Shown here in pieces: positions 8,374 to 16,560 of a stretch of DNA of 64,000 nucleotides. Made by a program: the position numbers and the translations under genes. The notes beneath the pieces were generated by a model. That model did not search any database. It saw nothing but the letters and a program-made list of their open reading frames with translations, and had not been told where the DNA came from. Numbering within the stretch: the stretch's first letter is position 1; the number at the start of each line of letters is the position of its first letter. This DNA is from Mycobacterium kansasii ATCC 12478 (lineage in GTDB: Bacteria > Actinomycetota > Actinomycetes > Mycobacteriales > Mycobacteriaceae): positions 5,642,001-5,706,000 of the forward strand of contig NC_022663.1 of NCBI RefSeq assembly GCF_000157895.3, read 5' to 3'.

Positions 8374-10092
8374 TTAGACAACAGCGGGTTTGGCGGGGCC
8401 GGAGTAGACCTCGAAGAACCGGGCTGTCATCTCGGCCGGGATGGCGAGGTTCGCGGCGTGATCGGTCCGCACACACACCAGGCTCGGGCCGCCGTGCTCG
8501 CGAGAACGCCGCAGGGCGCCGTCGAGGTCGTCGATCCGCTCCACGTACTCACCGTGGCAGCCGAGTCCCTGCGCGACGATGTCCCACCGGATCTCGCCCT
8601 GCGCGGTGCCGAATGTCGTGCCGTACAACTGAAGTTCGTTCAGCTCCTCCATCGTCCATGAGCCCTCGGCGAATACCACGACGGTGACGTCGATGCCCTC
8701 ACGGGCGGCGGTCTGCAACTCCATGACGTTGAATCCGGCGGCCCCATCGCCGGTGACGCATACCACCTCGCGTTCGGGCGCGCCCAGTTTGGCGCCGATC
8801 GCCGACGGTATCCCGGTGCCGAGCATCCCGAGCTCGAGGATCGAGTGATAGGACCGCGGCCGCGTCGGGGGCAGTACGTTGTAGGCCCACAGCGACGTGT
8901 TGCCACCGTCGACGGTGTACACCGCATCCGGACCGAACGCGGCGCCGATCACACCGGCCGCGTGTGCAGGGTGGATGCCCGGGCCCTGCCATTCGAGTAT
9001 CGGGGTAGCAAGTTGCATCCGAACCTGCTCGTCGAGCCGGCGGTAGCGGGCCAGGTCGGCGCCGTCGCGGGGGCCGAGGTCCGACGCACGCAGCCGCGCG
9101 GCAATGCCGTCGAGGGCGACTCGTGCGTCGGCCAGGATGCCCAGGTGCAGCGGCCGGGTGACGCCGAAATGCCTTGGGTCGATGTCGATCTGGATCAGCC
9201 GCTTACCCGCCGGGTCACCCCAGTAGCTGTCGTAGGGGACGTCGAGGTTTCCCATCCGGGAGCCGGCCACCAGCAACACGTCGGCCTCGCTGCGCGCGAG
9301 GTCGCCGGCCGGGCCGAATCCGAACACGTAGTTGGGATGATCGGCCGGGACGCACGCGCGCCCGGCCATCGAGCCGATGGCGGGGCAGCCGAGCAGCGCG
9401 GCGATATCCAGCAGACCACCGCGTGCGTCGGCACGGTCGACGCCTTGGCCCGCGATCACCACCGGGCGCCGGGCGGCCGCCAGCAGCGCTGCGGCCTCGT
9501 CGAGCTGGCGGTCCGACGGCTGCGGCGGCCCGACCCGGTAGCTGGTGGGCGGCCACACCGGCGCCGTCCGCGGATCGCCGGTCTCATACAGAATCGGTGC
9601 CGGCAGCTCGACGTGGACCGGACCCGGCCGTCCGTTGTGCATCTCGCGGAACGCCAGCCGTAGCACCTCGGGTATGCGTGCCCATTCGAAGATCGGGCCG
9701 CCCCATTTGACCGCGGGCCGGAAAAGGTCGAGTTGATCTTGGCCCTGGAAGGTCGACGGCGGTGAGGGATAGACGATCCCGAGCCGGTGCTGGGAGGTGA
9801 TGGCCAGCACCGGAACACCTTCGTGCAGTGCGGTGACCACTCCCGGCAGCAGGTTCGCCGAGCCGGGGCCGGGATTGCCCAGCACAGCCGCGACCTTTCC
9901 CGTCGTCTTGTACAGTCCCTCGGCCATGTGCACCCCGGCCGCTTCGTGGCGCACCGGCACCAGCCGGATACCGTGGGCCTTCAATTGCGCGAAAAGCGGA
10001 TCGATCTCCGGGGACGGCAGCCCGAAGAGGAACTCGATCCCCTCGGCCTGAAGCGAACGGGCGAAGAGCTCGCCGCCGGTCATCTCGGTCAT
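8374..10092 (-). CDS. Thiamine-diphosphate enzyme, acetolactate synthase-like
   Basis: A 572-residue member of the ThDP-dependent decarboxylase/synthase family: N-terminal PYR domain with the ThDP-activating Glu (RHEAAGVHMAEG, about Glu50), a central FAD-type domain, and a C-terminal PP domain with GDG near residue 449. About 25 residues after GDG the family normally has Asn-x-Gly to hold Mg; here it reads F-A-E-G, so the Asn ligand is lost. Paralogues in M. tuberculosis are annotated as IlvB1, IlvB2, IlvG and IlvX. The ATG at 10092 has a GGAGG site. It is divergent from the sulfatase gene across a region with two DosR-like boxes. The substrate is unknown. Confidence 0.82.
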   Translation of the reverse strand: MTEMTGGELFARSLQAEGIEFLFGLPSPEIDPLFAQLKAHGIRLVPVRHEAAGVHMAEGLYKTTGKVAAVLGNPGPGSANLLPGVVTALHEGVPVLAITSQHRLGIVYPSPPSTFQGQDQLDLFRPAVKWGGPIFEWARIPEVLRLAFREMHNGRPGPVHVELPAPILYETGDPRTAPVWPPTSYRVGPPQPSDRQLDEAAALLAAARRPVVIAGQGVDRADARGGLLDIAALLGCPAIGSMAGRACVPADHPNYVFGFGPAGDLARSEADVLLVAGSRMGNLDVPYDSYWGDPAGKRLIQIDIDPRHFGVTRPLHLGILADARVALDGIAARLRASDLGPRDGADLARYRRLDEQVRMQLATPILEWQGPGIHPAHAAGVIGAAFGPDAVYTVDGGNTSLWAYNVLPPTRPRSYHSILELGMLGTGIPSAIGAKLGAPEREVVCVTGDGAAGFNVMELQTAAREGIDVTVVVFAEGSWTMEELNELQLYGTTFGTAQGEIRWDIVAQGLGCHGEYVERIDDLDGALRRSREHGGPSLVCVRTDHAANLAIPAEMTARFFEVYSGPAKPAVV

Positions 10093-10156
10093 CTCAACCT
10101 CCCAAGCGTGAGTCGCTCATCCATGGATCGCACCACCGGTGCACCCGTTGGCAGAA

Positions 10157-10238
10157 GAGGCTGAAGTCCCCTTCCTGAAGTTCCCGGGTCCCCGGTCGGC
10201 CGTTGGTGGCCGCGCGGCGATTCGGGGACGTTGGTCCC
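10157..10238. promoter_or_regulatory. Two DosR-like boxes between ThDP enzyme and sulfatase
   Basis: 10157-10170 reads GAGGCTGAAGTCCC (11/14 to GGGACTWWAGTCCC) and 10225-10238 reads GGGACGTTGGTCCC (12/14). The second is a near-perfect dyad, GGGAC-N4-GTCCC. They sit between the divergent starts at 10092 (minus) and 10321 (plus) and could serve both genes. Confidence 0.68.
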
Positions 10239-10320
10239 TACCGATCGGTTCCGCGGGTCACCACGATTGCTGCTACGGCGGCGGGGAGCCGAAGCTCAAC
10301 ACCTGCAGAAAGGGACTTCG

Positions 10321-13233
10321 ATGAGCGACGATCATGCGCTGGTGCTGGTGGCCGGCTACCCGGACCTGGCCGCCGCGCACGGCGATTTCGACACCCTGAC
10401 CGAAAGGGTGAGTAACCGGACGCTGGCGTTGACCGGCGCCGTGCTGGTCGGCAAGGACACCGACGGTAAACCCGTGCTGATCGACACCGGTAACCGCCTC
10501 GGCCGCCGGGGGGCGGCCTGGGGTGTGGGGGTGGGTCTGGCGGTCGGGCTGTTCGCCCCGGCGTTGCTGGCGTCGGCAGCGGTCGGTGCCGCAGCCGGTG
10601 CCTTGGCGGGCACATTCGCCGACCACCGCCTCAAGACCGGTCTCGGCGACAAGATCGGCCGGGCATTGTCGGCCGGCACGGCAGTCGTGATCGCCGTGTT
10701 GCCTGAAGGCAGCCGGCTCGCCGTCGAACAGGCGCTGGATTCGTCGCCGATGAAATCGGTTGCCGAACTGGACAAGTCGACTCTTCACGGGCTGGAATCG
10801 GCGTTGACCGAGGCGATGGGCAAGTTCAACCCCGACCGCACCCGGCTGCCGCTACCGGACCGCAAATTCGGTGGCGTGATGGGCCGCACGATGGGAGAGT
10901 CGGTGGGCGACTGGACGATCGTTCCGGGACCGAAGGCGCCGGAGGGCGCGCCCAACGTTCTGATCGTGCTGATCGACGACGCGGGATTCGGCGGTCCGGA
11001 CACCTTCGGCGGCGCGATCCGCACCCCAACGTTGACCCGTGTCGCACAGAATGGCTTGACCTACAACAGATTCCATGTCACCGCCGTGTGCTCCCCGACC
11101 AGGGCGGCGCTGTTGACCGGACGCAACCACCACCGCGTCGGATTCGGATCGATCGCGGAGTATCCGGGTCCGTTCCCGGGCTACTCGTCGGTCAAGCCGC
11201 GCAGCTGTGCGGCGCTGCCGCGGATATTGCGTGACAACGGCTATGCCACCGGCGGTTTCGGCAAGTGGCATCTGACTCCCGACAGTGTCCAAGGCGCCGC
11301 GGGCCCGTTCGACAATTGGCCGCTGGGTTGGGGATTCGACCACTACTGGGGCTTTCTGTCCGGGGCTGCCGGCCAGTACGACCCGATCATCACCCAGGAC
11401 AACTCGGTGCTCGGAGTACCGCAGGGGTCGGCAGGCGGGGACGGCAAGCCCTATTACTTCCCCGACGACCTCACCGACAAGGCCGTCGAGTGGCTGCACG
11501 CCGTGCGGGCCCAAGACACCGATAAACCCTGGATGATGTATTACTCCACCGGGGCCACCCATGCCCCTCATCACGTCGCCAAGGCGTGGGCCGACAAATA
11601 CCAGGGTGTGTTCGACGACGGCTGGGACGTCTACCGCCAGCAGACGCTGGAGCGGCAGATAAAGCTCGGCATCGTGCCGCCGGACACCGAATTGACCGAG
11701 CGGCCAAGCCTTTTCCCTGCCTGGGACAGCTTGTCGGACAGCCAGAAAAAGCTCTACGCCCGCCAGATGGAGGTGTTCGCCGGCTTCTCCGAGAATGCCG
11801 ACTGGAACGTGGGACGGCTGCTCGATGCGGTCGAAGACCTGGGCGAGTTGGACAACACCCTGGTCTTCTACATCTGGGGCGACAACGGCGCCAGCATGGA
11901 GGGCACCATCACCGGGTCGTTCAACGAGATGACATTTCTGAACGGCATCGTCCTCGATGCCGACCACCAGCTGCAGCTGATCGAACAGTACGGCGGAATC
12001 GAAGCGCTCGGCGACGAGCACACCGCCCCGCACTTTGCCTCGGCCTGGGCGCACGCCAACAACACACCGTTCCAATGGGGCAAGCAGATGGCCAGCCATC
12101 TCGGCGGGGCACGGGATCCGATGGTGGTTGCCTGGCCCGGCCGGATCACGCCGGACAAGCGAATTCGCGACCAGTTCACTCACTGCATCGACATCACGCC
12201 GACGGTGCTGGAGGCGGTCGGCCTGCCCGAGCCGACCAGCGTCGACGGCATCGACCAGGAACCGATGGACGGCACCAGCTTCCTGCACACCTTCGACGAC
12301 GCCGCCGCCGACGAGCGCCACAGAGTGCAGTACTTCGAGATGTTCGGCAGCCGGGCGATATATCAGGACGGCTGGTGGGCGTGCACCCGCCTGGACAAGG
12401 CGCCATGGGACTTCTCCCCGCAAACCCTGCAACGCTTCGCGCCCGGAAGCTACGACCCCGACAACGACGTCTGGGAGCTGTACTACCTGCCCGACGACTT
12501 CTCGCAGGCCCGCAACGTGGCCGCGCAGCATCCCGACAAGGTTGCCGAACTCACCCGGCTGTGGTGGCAAGAAGCCGAACGCAACCGGGTGTTGCCGCTG
12601 CTGGGCGGCCTGGCAGTGGTGTTCGGCCAGCTGCCGCCGATGCCCACCGTCACGCGGTTCTCGTTCAAGGGCGACGTGCACAACATTCAGCGCGGCATGA
12701 TCCCGCGTATCTACGGCCGGTCCTACGCCATCGAGGCCCGCCTACACGTGCCCGACAGTGGTGCCGAGGGCGTCGTCGTGGCCAACGCCGACTTCATCGG
12801 CGGGTTCGGTCTCTGGGTCGACGAGCAGCGGCTGCTGCACCACACCTACTCCATGCTCGGCGTTGAAACCTACCGGCAGGTCTCCACCAAGCCGATCCCC
12901 ACCGGCGACGTGACGGTCAAGATGCTCTTCGAGTCCACCCAGCCCGTCCCCGGATCCGGCGGCCGCGTCACGTTGTGGGCCGACGACGAGCTGATCGGCG
13001 AAGGCGACATGCCGCAAACCGTGCCGTTGGCGTTCTCCTCGTATGCCGGGATGGACATCGGCTGCGACAACGGCCTGGTCGTCGACCGCGCCTACGAGGG
13101 AAAGGCGCCGTACCCGTTCACCGGCACCATCCGCGAGGTGGTGTTCGACCTGCAGCCCGTGCACGAGGAAGCCGAGAGGGCGCTGCACGAGCACGCGGCG
13201 GTCCAAGCCGTCGGCCAGGGCGCCGCGGGGTGA
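10321..13233 (+). CDS. atsB: Arylsulfatase, AtsB-type, with glycine-rich N-terminal domain
   Basis: A 970-residue protein, the length I recall for M. tuberculosis AtsB (Rv3299c). Residues 1-170 form a separate domain (DUF1269-like) with a Gly/Ala-rich hydrophobic segment that could insert into or lie on a membrane. The alkaline-phosphatase-fold sulfatase follows, starting PNVLIVLIDDAGFGG, with signature CSPTRAALLTGR in which Cys257 would be converted to formylglycine, and GKWHL further on. The C-terminal 200 residues are beta-rich. The ATG at 10321 has AAAGGGA upstream; the longer frame from 10231 has no support. Two DosR-like boxes precede it. It would cleave sulfate esters; the natural substrate is unknown. 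Confidence 0.88.
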   Translation: MSDDHALVLVAGYPDLAAAHGDFDTLTERVSNRTLALTGAVLVGKDTDGKPVLIDTGNRLGRRGAAWGVGVGLAVGLFAPALLASAAVGAAAGALAGTFADHRLKTGLGDKIGRALSAGTAVVIAVLPEGSRLAVEQALDSSPMKSVAELDKSTLHGLESALTEAMGKFNPDRTRLPLPDRKFGGVMGRTMGESVGDWTIVPGPKAPEGAPNVLIVLIDDAGFGGPDTFGGAIRTPTLTRVAQNGLTYNRFHVTAVCSPTRAALLTGRNHHRVGFGSIAEYPGPFPGYSSVKPRSCAALPRILRDNGYATGGFGKWHLTPDSVQGAAGPFDNWPLGWGFDHYWGFLSGAAGQYDPIITQDNSVLGVPQGSAGGDGKPYYFPDDLTDKAVEWLHAVRAQDTDKPWMMYYSTGATHAPHHVAKAWADKYQGVFDDGWDVYRQQTLERQIKLGIVPPDTELTERPSLFPAWDSLSDSQKKLYARQMEVFAGFSENADWNVGRLLDAVEDLGELDNTLVFYIWGDNGASMEGTITGSFNEMTFLNGIVLDADHQLQLIEQYGGIEALGDEHTAPHFASAWAHANNTPFQWGKQMASHLGGARDPMVVAWPGRITPDKRIRDQFTHCIDITPTVLEAVGLPEPTSVDGIDQEPMDGTSFLHTFDDAAADERHRVQYFEMFGSRAIYQDGWWACTRLDKAPWDFSPQTLQRFAPGSYDPDNDVWELYYLPDDFSQARNVAAQHPDKVAELTRLWWQEAERNRVLPLLGGLAVVFGQLPPMPTVTRFSFKGDVHNIQRGMIPRIYGRSYAIEARLHVPDSGAEGVVVANADFIGGFGLWVDEQRLLHHTYSMLGVETYRQVSTKPIPTGDVTVKMLFESTQPVPGSGGRVTLWADDELIGEGDMPQTVPLAFSSYAGMDIGCDNGLVVDRAYEGKAPYPFTGTIREVVFDLQPVHEEAERALHEHAAVQAVGQGAAG

Positions 13234-13235
13234 AC

Positions 13236-13249
13236 GCGGGGAGCCCCGC
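13236..13249. terminator. Short GC hairpin after the sulfatase gene
   Basis: GCGGG-GAGC-CCCGC forms a five-pair stem three bases after the sulfatase stop, between convergent genes. There is no T-run, so termination is only plausible. Confidence 0.35.
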
Positions 13250-13303
13250 TCACGCAGCTCGGCAATCCAGCCACGACGCGCGTGACGTCCGGAGCTGCTT
13301 GGA

Positions 13304-13732
13304 CTACCAGCTTGGCCGCAGAGCGGACGCCACCGTCGGGTACACGGGCAATAGGTCGCTGAACCCGCAGGCCGCCACGATTCGGGCGACGGTCGATTGC
13401 GGGGTCACTAGGCGTAGCTCGGCGCCGCGGCGACGACACCGATCGGCCTCTTCGGCCAACACCGTGTAGGCGCAACAGCCCATGAAATCCAGGCCGGTGA
13501 CGTCGACGACGAACAACCCCGACCCGGGGACGCTGGTGGCTGTCTCGGTGATCAGCTGGCGCCAGGTGTGCTCGTTGCAGGCATCGACCTCGCCGCCCGC
13601 GTGTATCAACACCGCCGCTCCGTTGCGGTCGGTGGTCGCCCGCAAGGTGCTCCGCGGGTCGCCCAACTCGCTGACAAGCCGCGTGCTGAGCATCAGGTGT
13701 GGGGTGATCGGTTCTGCTGTAACCACGCTCAT
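13304..13732 (-). CDS. STAS-domain anti-sigma-factor antagonist-like protein (Rv2638-like)
   Basis: A 142-residue STAS protein with the typical beta-alpha order (AAVLIHAGGEVDACNEHTW, then LFVVDVTGLDFMG). In classical antagonists the phosphorylated Ser lies in an Asp-Ser-Ser-Gly motif after VxFMD; here the segment reads FMGCCAYTVL, so both Ser are Cys and the Asp is Gly. It therefore cannot be controlled by Ser phosphorylation; paired Cys would allow redox control, as proposed for the mycobacterial homologue RsfA. In M. tuberculosis the equivalent position beside dedA is Rv2638. It is divergent from the TetR gene. Confidence 0.85.
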   Translation of the reverse strand: MSVVTAEPITPHLMLSTRLVSELGDPRSTLRATTDRNGAAVLIHAGGEVDACNEHTWRQLITETATSVPGSGLFVVDVTGLDFMGCCAYTVLAEEADRCRRRGAELRLVTPQSTVARIVAACGFSDLLPVYPTVASALRPSW

Positions 13733-13822
13733 GGCGCACTCCTAATCGACTGGCGCCGCAGCGCCGCGATGGATGCCCGTCCTGCGCGTCTGAAGACAGA
13801 CTTCGTCGTTAGGTCTCATTTG

Positions 13823-13847
13823 TATAACGAGACAGGTCGGTCTGTCT
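13823..13847 (+). promoter_or_regulatory. Palindromic operator and -10 before the TetR gene
   Basis: 13830-13847 is the dyad AGACAG-GTCGGT-CTGTCT with exact 6-base arms, placed 36 bases before the TetR start. TATAAC at 13823-13828 could be a -10, so the operator would cover the transcription start. The layout suggests autorepression, possibly also of the divergent STAS gene. Confidence 0.6.
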
Positions 13848-13882
13848 ACATCTGGGGTCTGAGAGTATGGTTAGGGTTTGCT

Positions 13883-14488
13883 ATGGCCGTACCGGAGTTC
13901 GCCACGCCGGCTGCACCGGCCCGTGAGCGCATCCTGGGGGCCGCCTACGAACTGTTCAGCCGGCGCGGTATCCGGGCAGTAGGCACCGACGAGGTGATCG
14001 AGCGGGCGAGTGTGGCCAGGGCCACGCTGTACCGGCATTTCGCGACCAAGAACGACCTGGTGCTGGCGGTGCTGCAGCGGCGCGAAGAACTCTGGACGTA
14101 CGGTCTGATCGACGCACACTCGCGCGAGCTGGGCAACACCCCCGAGGAACAATTGCTGGCGATCTTCGACGTCCTGCACGATTGGTTCCAAAGTCGCGAC
14201 GGATATGAAGGCTGCTCGTTTATCAATGTGCTGCTCGAATTGGGGCGTGATCATCCCGTCGGGCAGGCTTGCGTCGCCCATATCGATCATGTGCGTGACA
14301 TGGTGCGGGAACGTGCGGTGGTAGCCGGCCTCCTCGACGTGGAGGATTTCGCCTGGTCGTGGCACATCCTCATGAAGGGCGCCATCATCATGGCGGCCGT
14401 CGGGGACGCCGAGGCGGCGCACCGTGCGCAGAAGATGGCCCGCGTTCTCATCGAACGGCATCGTCCGCAATCCGAAGCGGCCGGTTAG
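13883..14488 (+). CDS. TetR/AcrR-family transcriptional regulator
   Basis: A 201-residue TetR regulator. The N-terminal HTH is clear: ARERILGAAYELFSRRGIRA, then VGTDEVIERASVARATLYRHF, ending in KNDLVLAVL. The C-terminal ligand domain is all-helical (PEEQLLAIFDVLHDWF) and of the subgroup with a GCSFINVLLEL segment. The start at ATG 13883 is chosen because the conserved domain begins 15 residues later; the longer open frame from 13568 crosses the divergent promoter. The dyad immediately upstream is a likely autoregulatory site. Neighbouring targets could be the STAS gene or the glycosyltransferase. Confidence 0.9.
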   Translation: MAVPEFATPAAPARERILGAAYELFSRRGIRAVGTDEVIERASVARATLYRHFATKNDLVLAVLQRREELWTYGLIDAHSRELGNTPEEQLLAIFDVLHDWFQSRDGYEGCSFINVLLELGRDHPVGQACVAHIDHVRDMVRERAVVAGLLDVEDFAWSWHILMKGAIIMAAVGDAEAAHRAQKMARVLIERHRPQSEAAG

Positions 14489-14515
14489 CGTTCGCCGGAT
14501 GTCGGCCTGGCAAAC

Positions 14516-14570
14516 GATTGCCTAAAGCAATCATTGCATTGACAAATAGTTGTACTTACTTATAGTAAGT
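14516..14570 (+). promoter_or_regulatory. Strong promoter overlapped by a perfect palindrome, before the glycosyltransferase
   Basis: TTGACA (14539-14544) and TATAGT (14561-14566) are separated by 16 bases, a textbook sigma-A-type promoter rare in this GC-rich DNA. The -10 lies inside the perfect palindrome ACTTACT-tat-AGTAAGT (14554-14570), so a bound repressor would block polymerase. Just upstream are a second dyad GATTGC-ctaaa-GCAATC (14516-14532) and the overlapping GCAAT-c-ATTGC (14527-14537). Confidence 0.72.
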
Positions 14571-14709
14571 GCGAAGCGACTGAGTTGCGCACCGGACACG
14601 ACAGCGACGGGTATGCGGGCGAGAGCATGCGGGTGCCGACTCACGCGCGAAGACCCCCGCCTGGCTAACGATGCGCCGGCGCTCGGTAAGCGAAGAATGA
14701 GGAAACCAC

Positions 14710-15720
14710 ATGGCTATTGTGGGCGTCGGACTGGAATCTCGGTCAGCTGCGGGATCGTCTCCTACGGTGGCAATCGTTATCCCCGCCTATAACGAAGAAC
14801 GCTTTATTGCCAAGTGCCTGGCGGCATCCATTCGTCAGACATCGCCGCCGGATGAGATCATTGTGGTTGACAATAGATCGGCCGACGGCACCGCATCGAT
14901 CGTACGACGGTATCAAGAAGAGAATCCGCAAATCGACATACGCCTGCTCCATCAAACCGAACATCAGGGCGTTATTCCGACTCGCAATTGTGGGTTTGAC
15001 AATACGCGCAGTGACGTGATCGCCCGGATCGACGCCGACGCCATTCCTCCCCATGACTGGGTCGAGACGGTTCGGTCCTGCTTTCAGGACCCGGACCTCG
15101 ACGCGGTCTCGGGGCCGGTCTTCTACTATGACATGCCGTTTCCCGCGCTCGGTCTCGTTTTTGAGCGTATGGTCCGCCGGACACTGCATCGCATCGGCAA
15201 GGATCAGCGGTTTCTTTACGGAGCGAATATGGCCATCCGCGCGTCCGCGTGGCGGGCGATTCGGCACCTCACCCAGCTGGATCCCGAAGACCGGCTGCAC
15301 GAGGACATCGATCTGGCGATCACGTTATTCAAGAATGGTTTCGAGGTCGGATACGATCCCGGACTGGTGGGCGGTTTGTCCTGCCGCCGGGCGGAATGCA
15401 CGGTGCGCGATGCCTACTGGTACATCACTCGCTACATCAGGACGACGAAATTGCACAGTGTCAGAAGTAACGTCGCACTTGTCGCGATGTCCGTACTCGC
15501 GCTGGTCTATTTCCGGCTTCGCATGATGCGGTTCTTCTTCGATGGCGAGAATAATCAACTGACGCTGTCGAAGCTGCGTGCCGAATTCCGCGGCAAGCGC
15601 GATGGATTGCTGCGCCGCCGCTCACGCGCAATACCCAGTGGGGAGCGGTTGCCCGCGGTTGCCGCCGGCGTGTCTGCCGGTCGCCCGGCACCCGTGCCGG
15701 GGTACCGGCTCGTCGCCTAG
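14710..15720 (+). CDS. Family 2 glycosyltransferase, membrane-associated
   Basis: A 336-residue GT-A fold enzyme. The start VAIVIPAYNEERFIAKCL, then EIIVVDNRSADGT, is the nucleotide-sugar site. RIDADA supplies the metal-binding DxD (near residue 108), and LHEDIDL resembles the ED catalytic-base motif of processive GT2 enzymes. Near residue 258 a hydrophobic stretch (VALVAMSVLALVYF) may anchor it to the inner membrane; the tail is basic and Pro-rich. GAGGAAA precedes the ATG. It transfers a sugar to a lipid, polyprenol or polysaccharide; the acceptor is unknown. It is controlled by the palindrome-covered promoter about 140 bases upstream and is more AT-rich than its neighbours, a hint of transfer. 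Confidence 0.82.
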   Translation: MAIVGVGLESRSAAGSSPTVAIVIPAYNEERFIAKCLAASIRQTSPPDEIIVVDNRSADGTASIVRRYQEENPQIDIRLLHQTEHQGVIPTRNCGFDNTRSDVIARIDADAIPPHDWVETVRSCFQDPDLDAVSGPVFYYDMPFPALGLVFERMVRRTLHRIGKDQRFLYGANMAIRASAWRAIRHLTQLDPEDRLHEDIDLAITLFKNGFEVGYDPGLVGGLSCRRAECTVRDAYWYITRYIRTTKLHSVRSNVALVAMSVLALVYFRLRMMRFFFDGENNQLTLSKLRAEFRGKRDGLLRRRSRAIPSGERLPAVAAGVSAGRPAPVPGYRLVA

Positions 15721-15763
15721 CGCCAGCTCGCCGACCGACGTGGCCTGTCGGGCGTGGTGTTGA

Positions 15764-16417
15764 TCAGGCCGCCGTGTCCGCCTTGCGATAGTGCTCCTGC
15801 TCGAGTTCGGCGATGGCCCGCGACGTGCGCTCGCGCAGCAGGATTGCCGCGATGATCCCGACCACGATGGCGACGACCAGCGCGACCCAGGAGAAGCGCT
15901 GCATCCAGCGTTCGGCCGCCATCCCGGCGTAGTAGACCAGCGCGGTGGTGCCACCCGCCCAACAGATGGCACCCGACACATTGGCGGCCAGAAATCGTGG
16001 GTAGTGCATTTTCAAGGCGCCGGCGAGCGGCCCGGCCAAGATCCGCAGCAGCGCGATGAAGCGACCGAAGAACACCGCGCGAACGCCCCAGCGGTTGAAC
16101 AGCCGCTCGGCGAGCGCGACATGTCCGGGGCCGAAGTGCCTCGGAAACCGCCGGCCAAGCCGGTCGAACAGCGGCATGCCGAATCGGCGGCCGATCGAGT
16201 AACCGATCGAGTCACCAACTACCGCGCCGATTACGGCGGCAACGCCAACACCGACGGGGTTGACGGCCAGATCGTGATGTGACGACATCAGCGCCGCGCT
16301 GACCAACACGATCTCCCCGGGAAGGGGAATGCCCAGACTCTCGACTCCGACCACGCCGCCCACCACCAGGTAGATGGCCAGCGGCGGGATCGAGTGCAGC
16401 AGCGCTTCCACATCCAT
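15764..16417 (-). CDS. dedA: DedA/SNARE-associated family membrane protein (Rv2637-like)
   Basis: A 217-residue polytopic protein of the DedA (DUF/VTT) family, now regarded as lipid-carrier flippases and envelope-maintenance proteins. Visible marks are the N-terminal re-entrant segment VESLGIPLPGEIVLVSAA, the G-x-x-x-G region GAVVGDSIGYSIGRRFG, and the conserved Arg motif GRFIALLRILAGPLAG. Four to five hydrophobic helices are evident and the C-terminus is charged. It is convergent with the glycosyltransferase and holds the position of Rv2637 next to Rv2638 and Rv2636 homologues. Confidence 0.88.
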   Translation of the reverse strand: MDVEALLHSIPPLAIYLVVGGVVGVESLGIPLPGEIVLVSAALMSSHHDLAVNPVGVGVAAVIGAVVGDSIGYSIGRRFGMPLFDRLGRRFPRHFGPGHVALAERLFNRWGVRAVFFGRFIALLRILAGPLAGALKMHYPRFLAANVSGAICWAGGTTALVYYAGMAAERWMQRFSWVALVVAIVVGIIAAILLRERTSRAIAELEQEHYRKADTAA

Positions 16418-16560
16418 TGCTAAAGGATGCCTGACGCATGCGCGCCGCGCCGTGTAACGAGGCTTGTGACCGGGAGCGCCGTATTTGCCGTCACATCTGC
16501 CCCACGAGTGCGGCCCCCCGATGGCGTATATTCGGCCGTCACATTGCCAGGAGGCCGTTA

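Noticed and set aside
10852..12681. 609-codon open frame on the minus strand
   Set aside because: It is antisense to the sulfatase gene and has no motifs; long shadow frames are common at this GC content.
11586..12866. 426-codon plus-strand frame
   Set aside because: Out-of-frame shadow of the sulfatase gene, Arg/Gly-rich with no family features.
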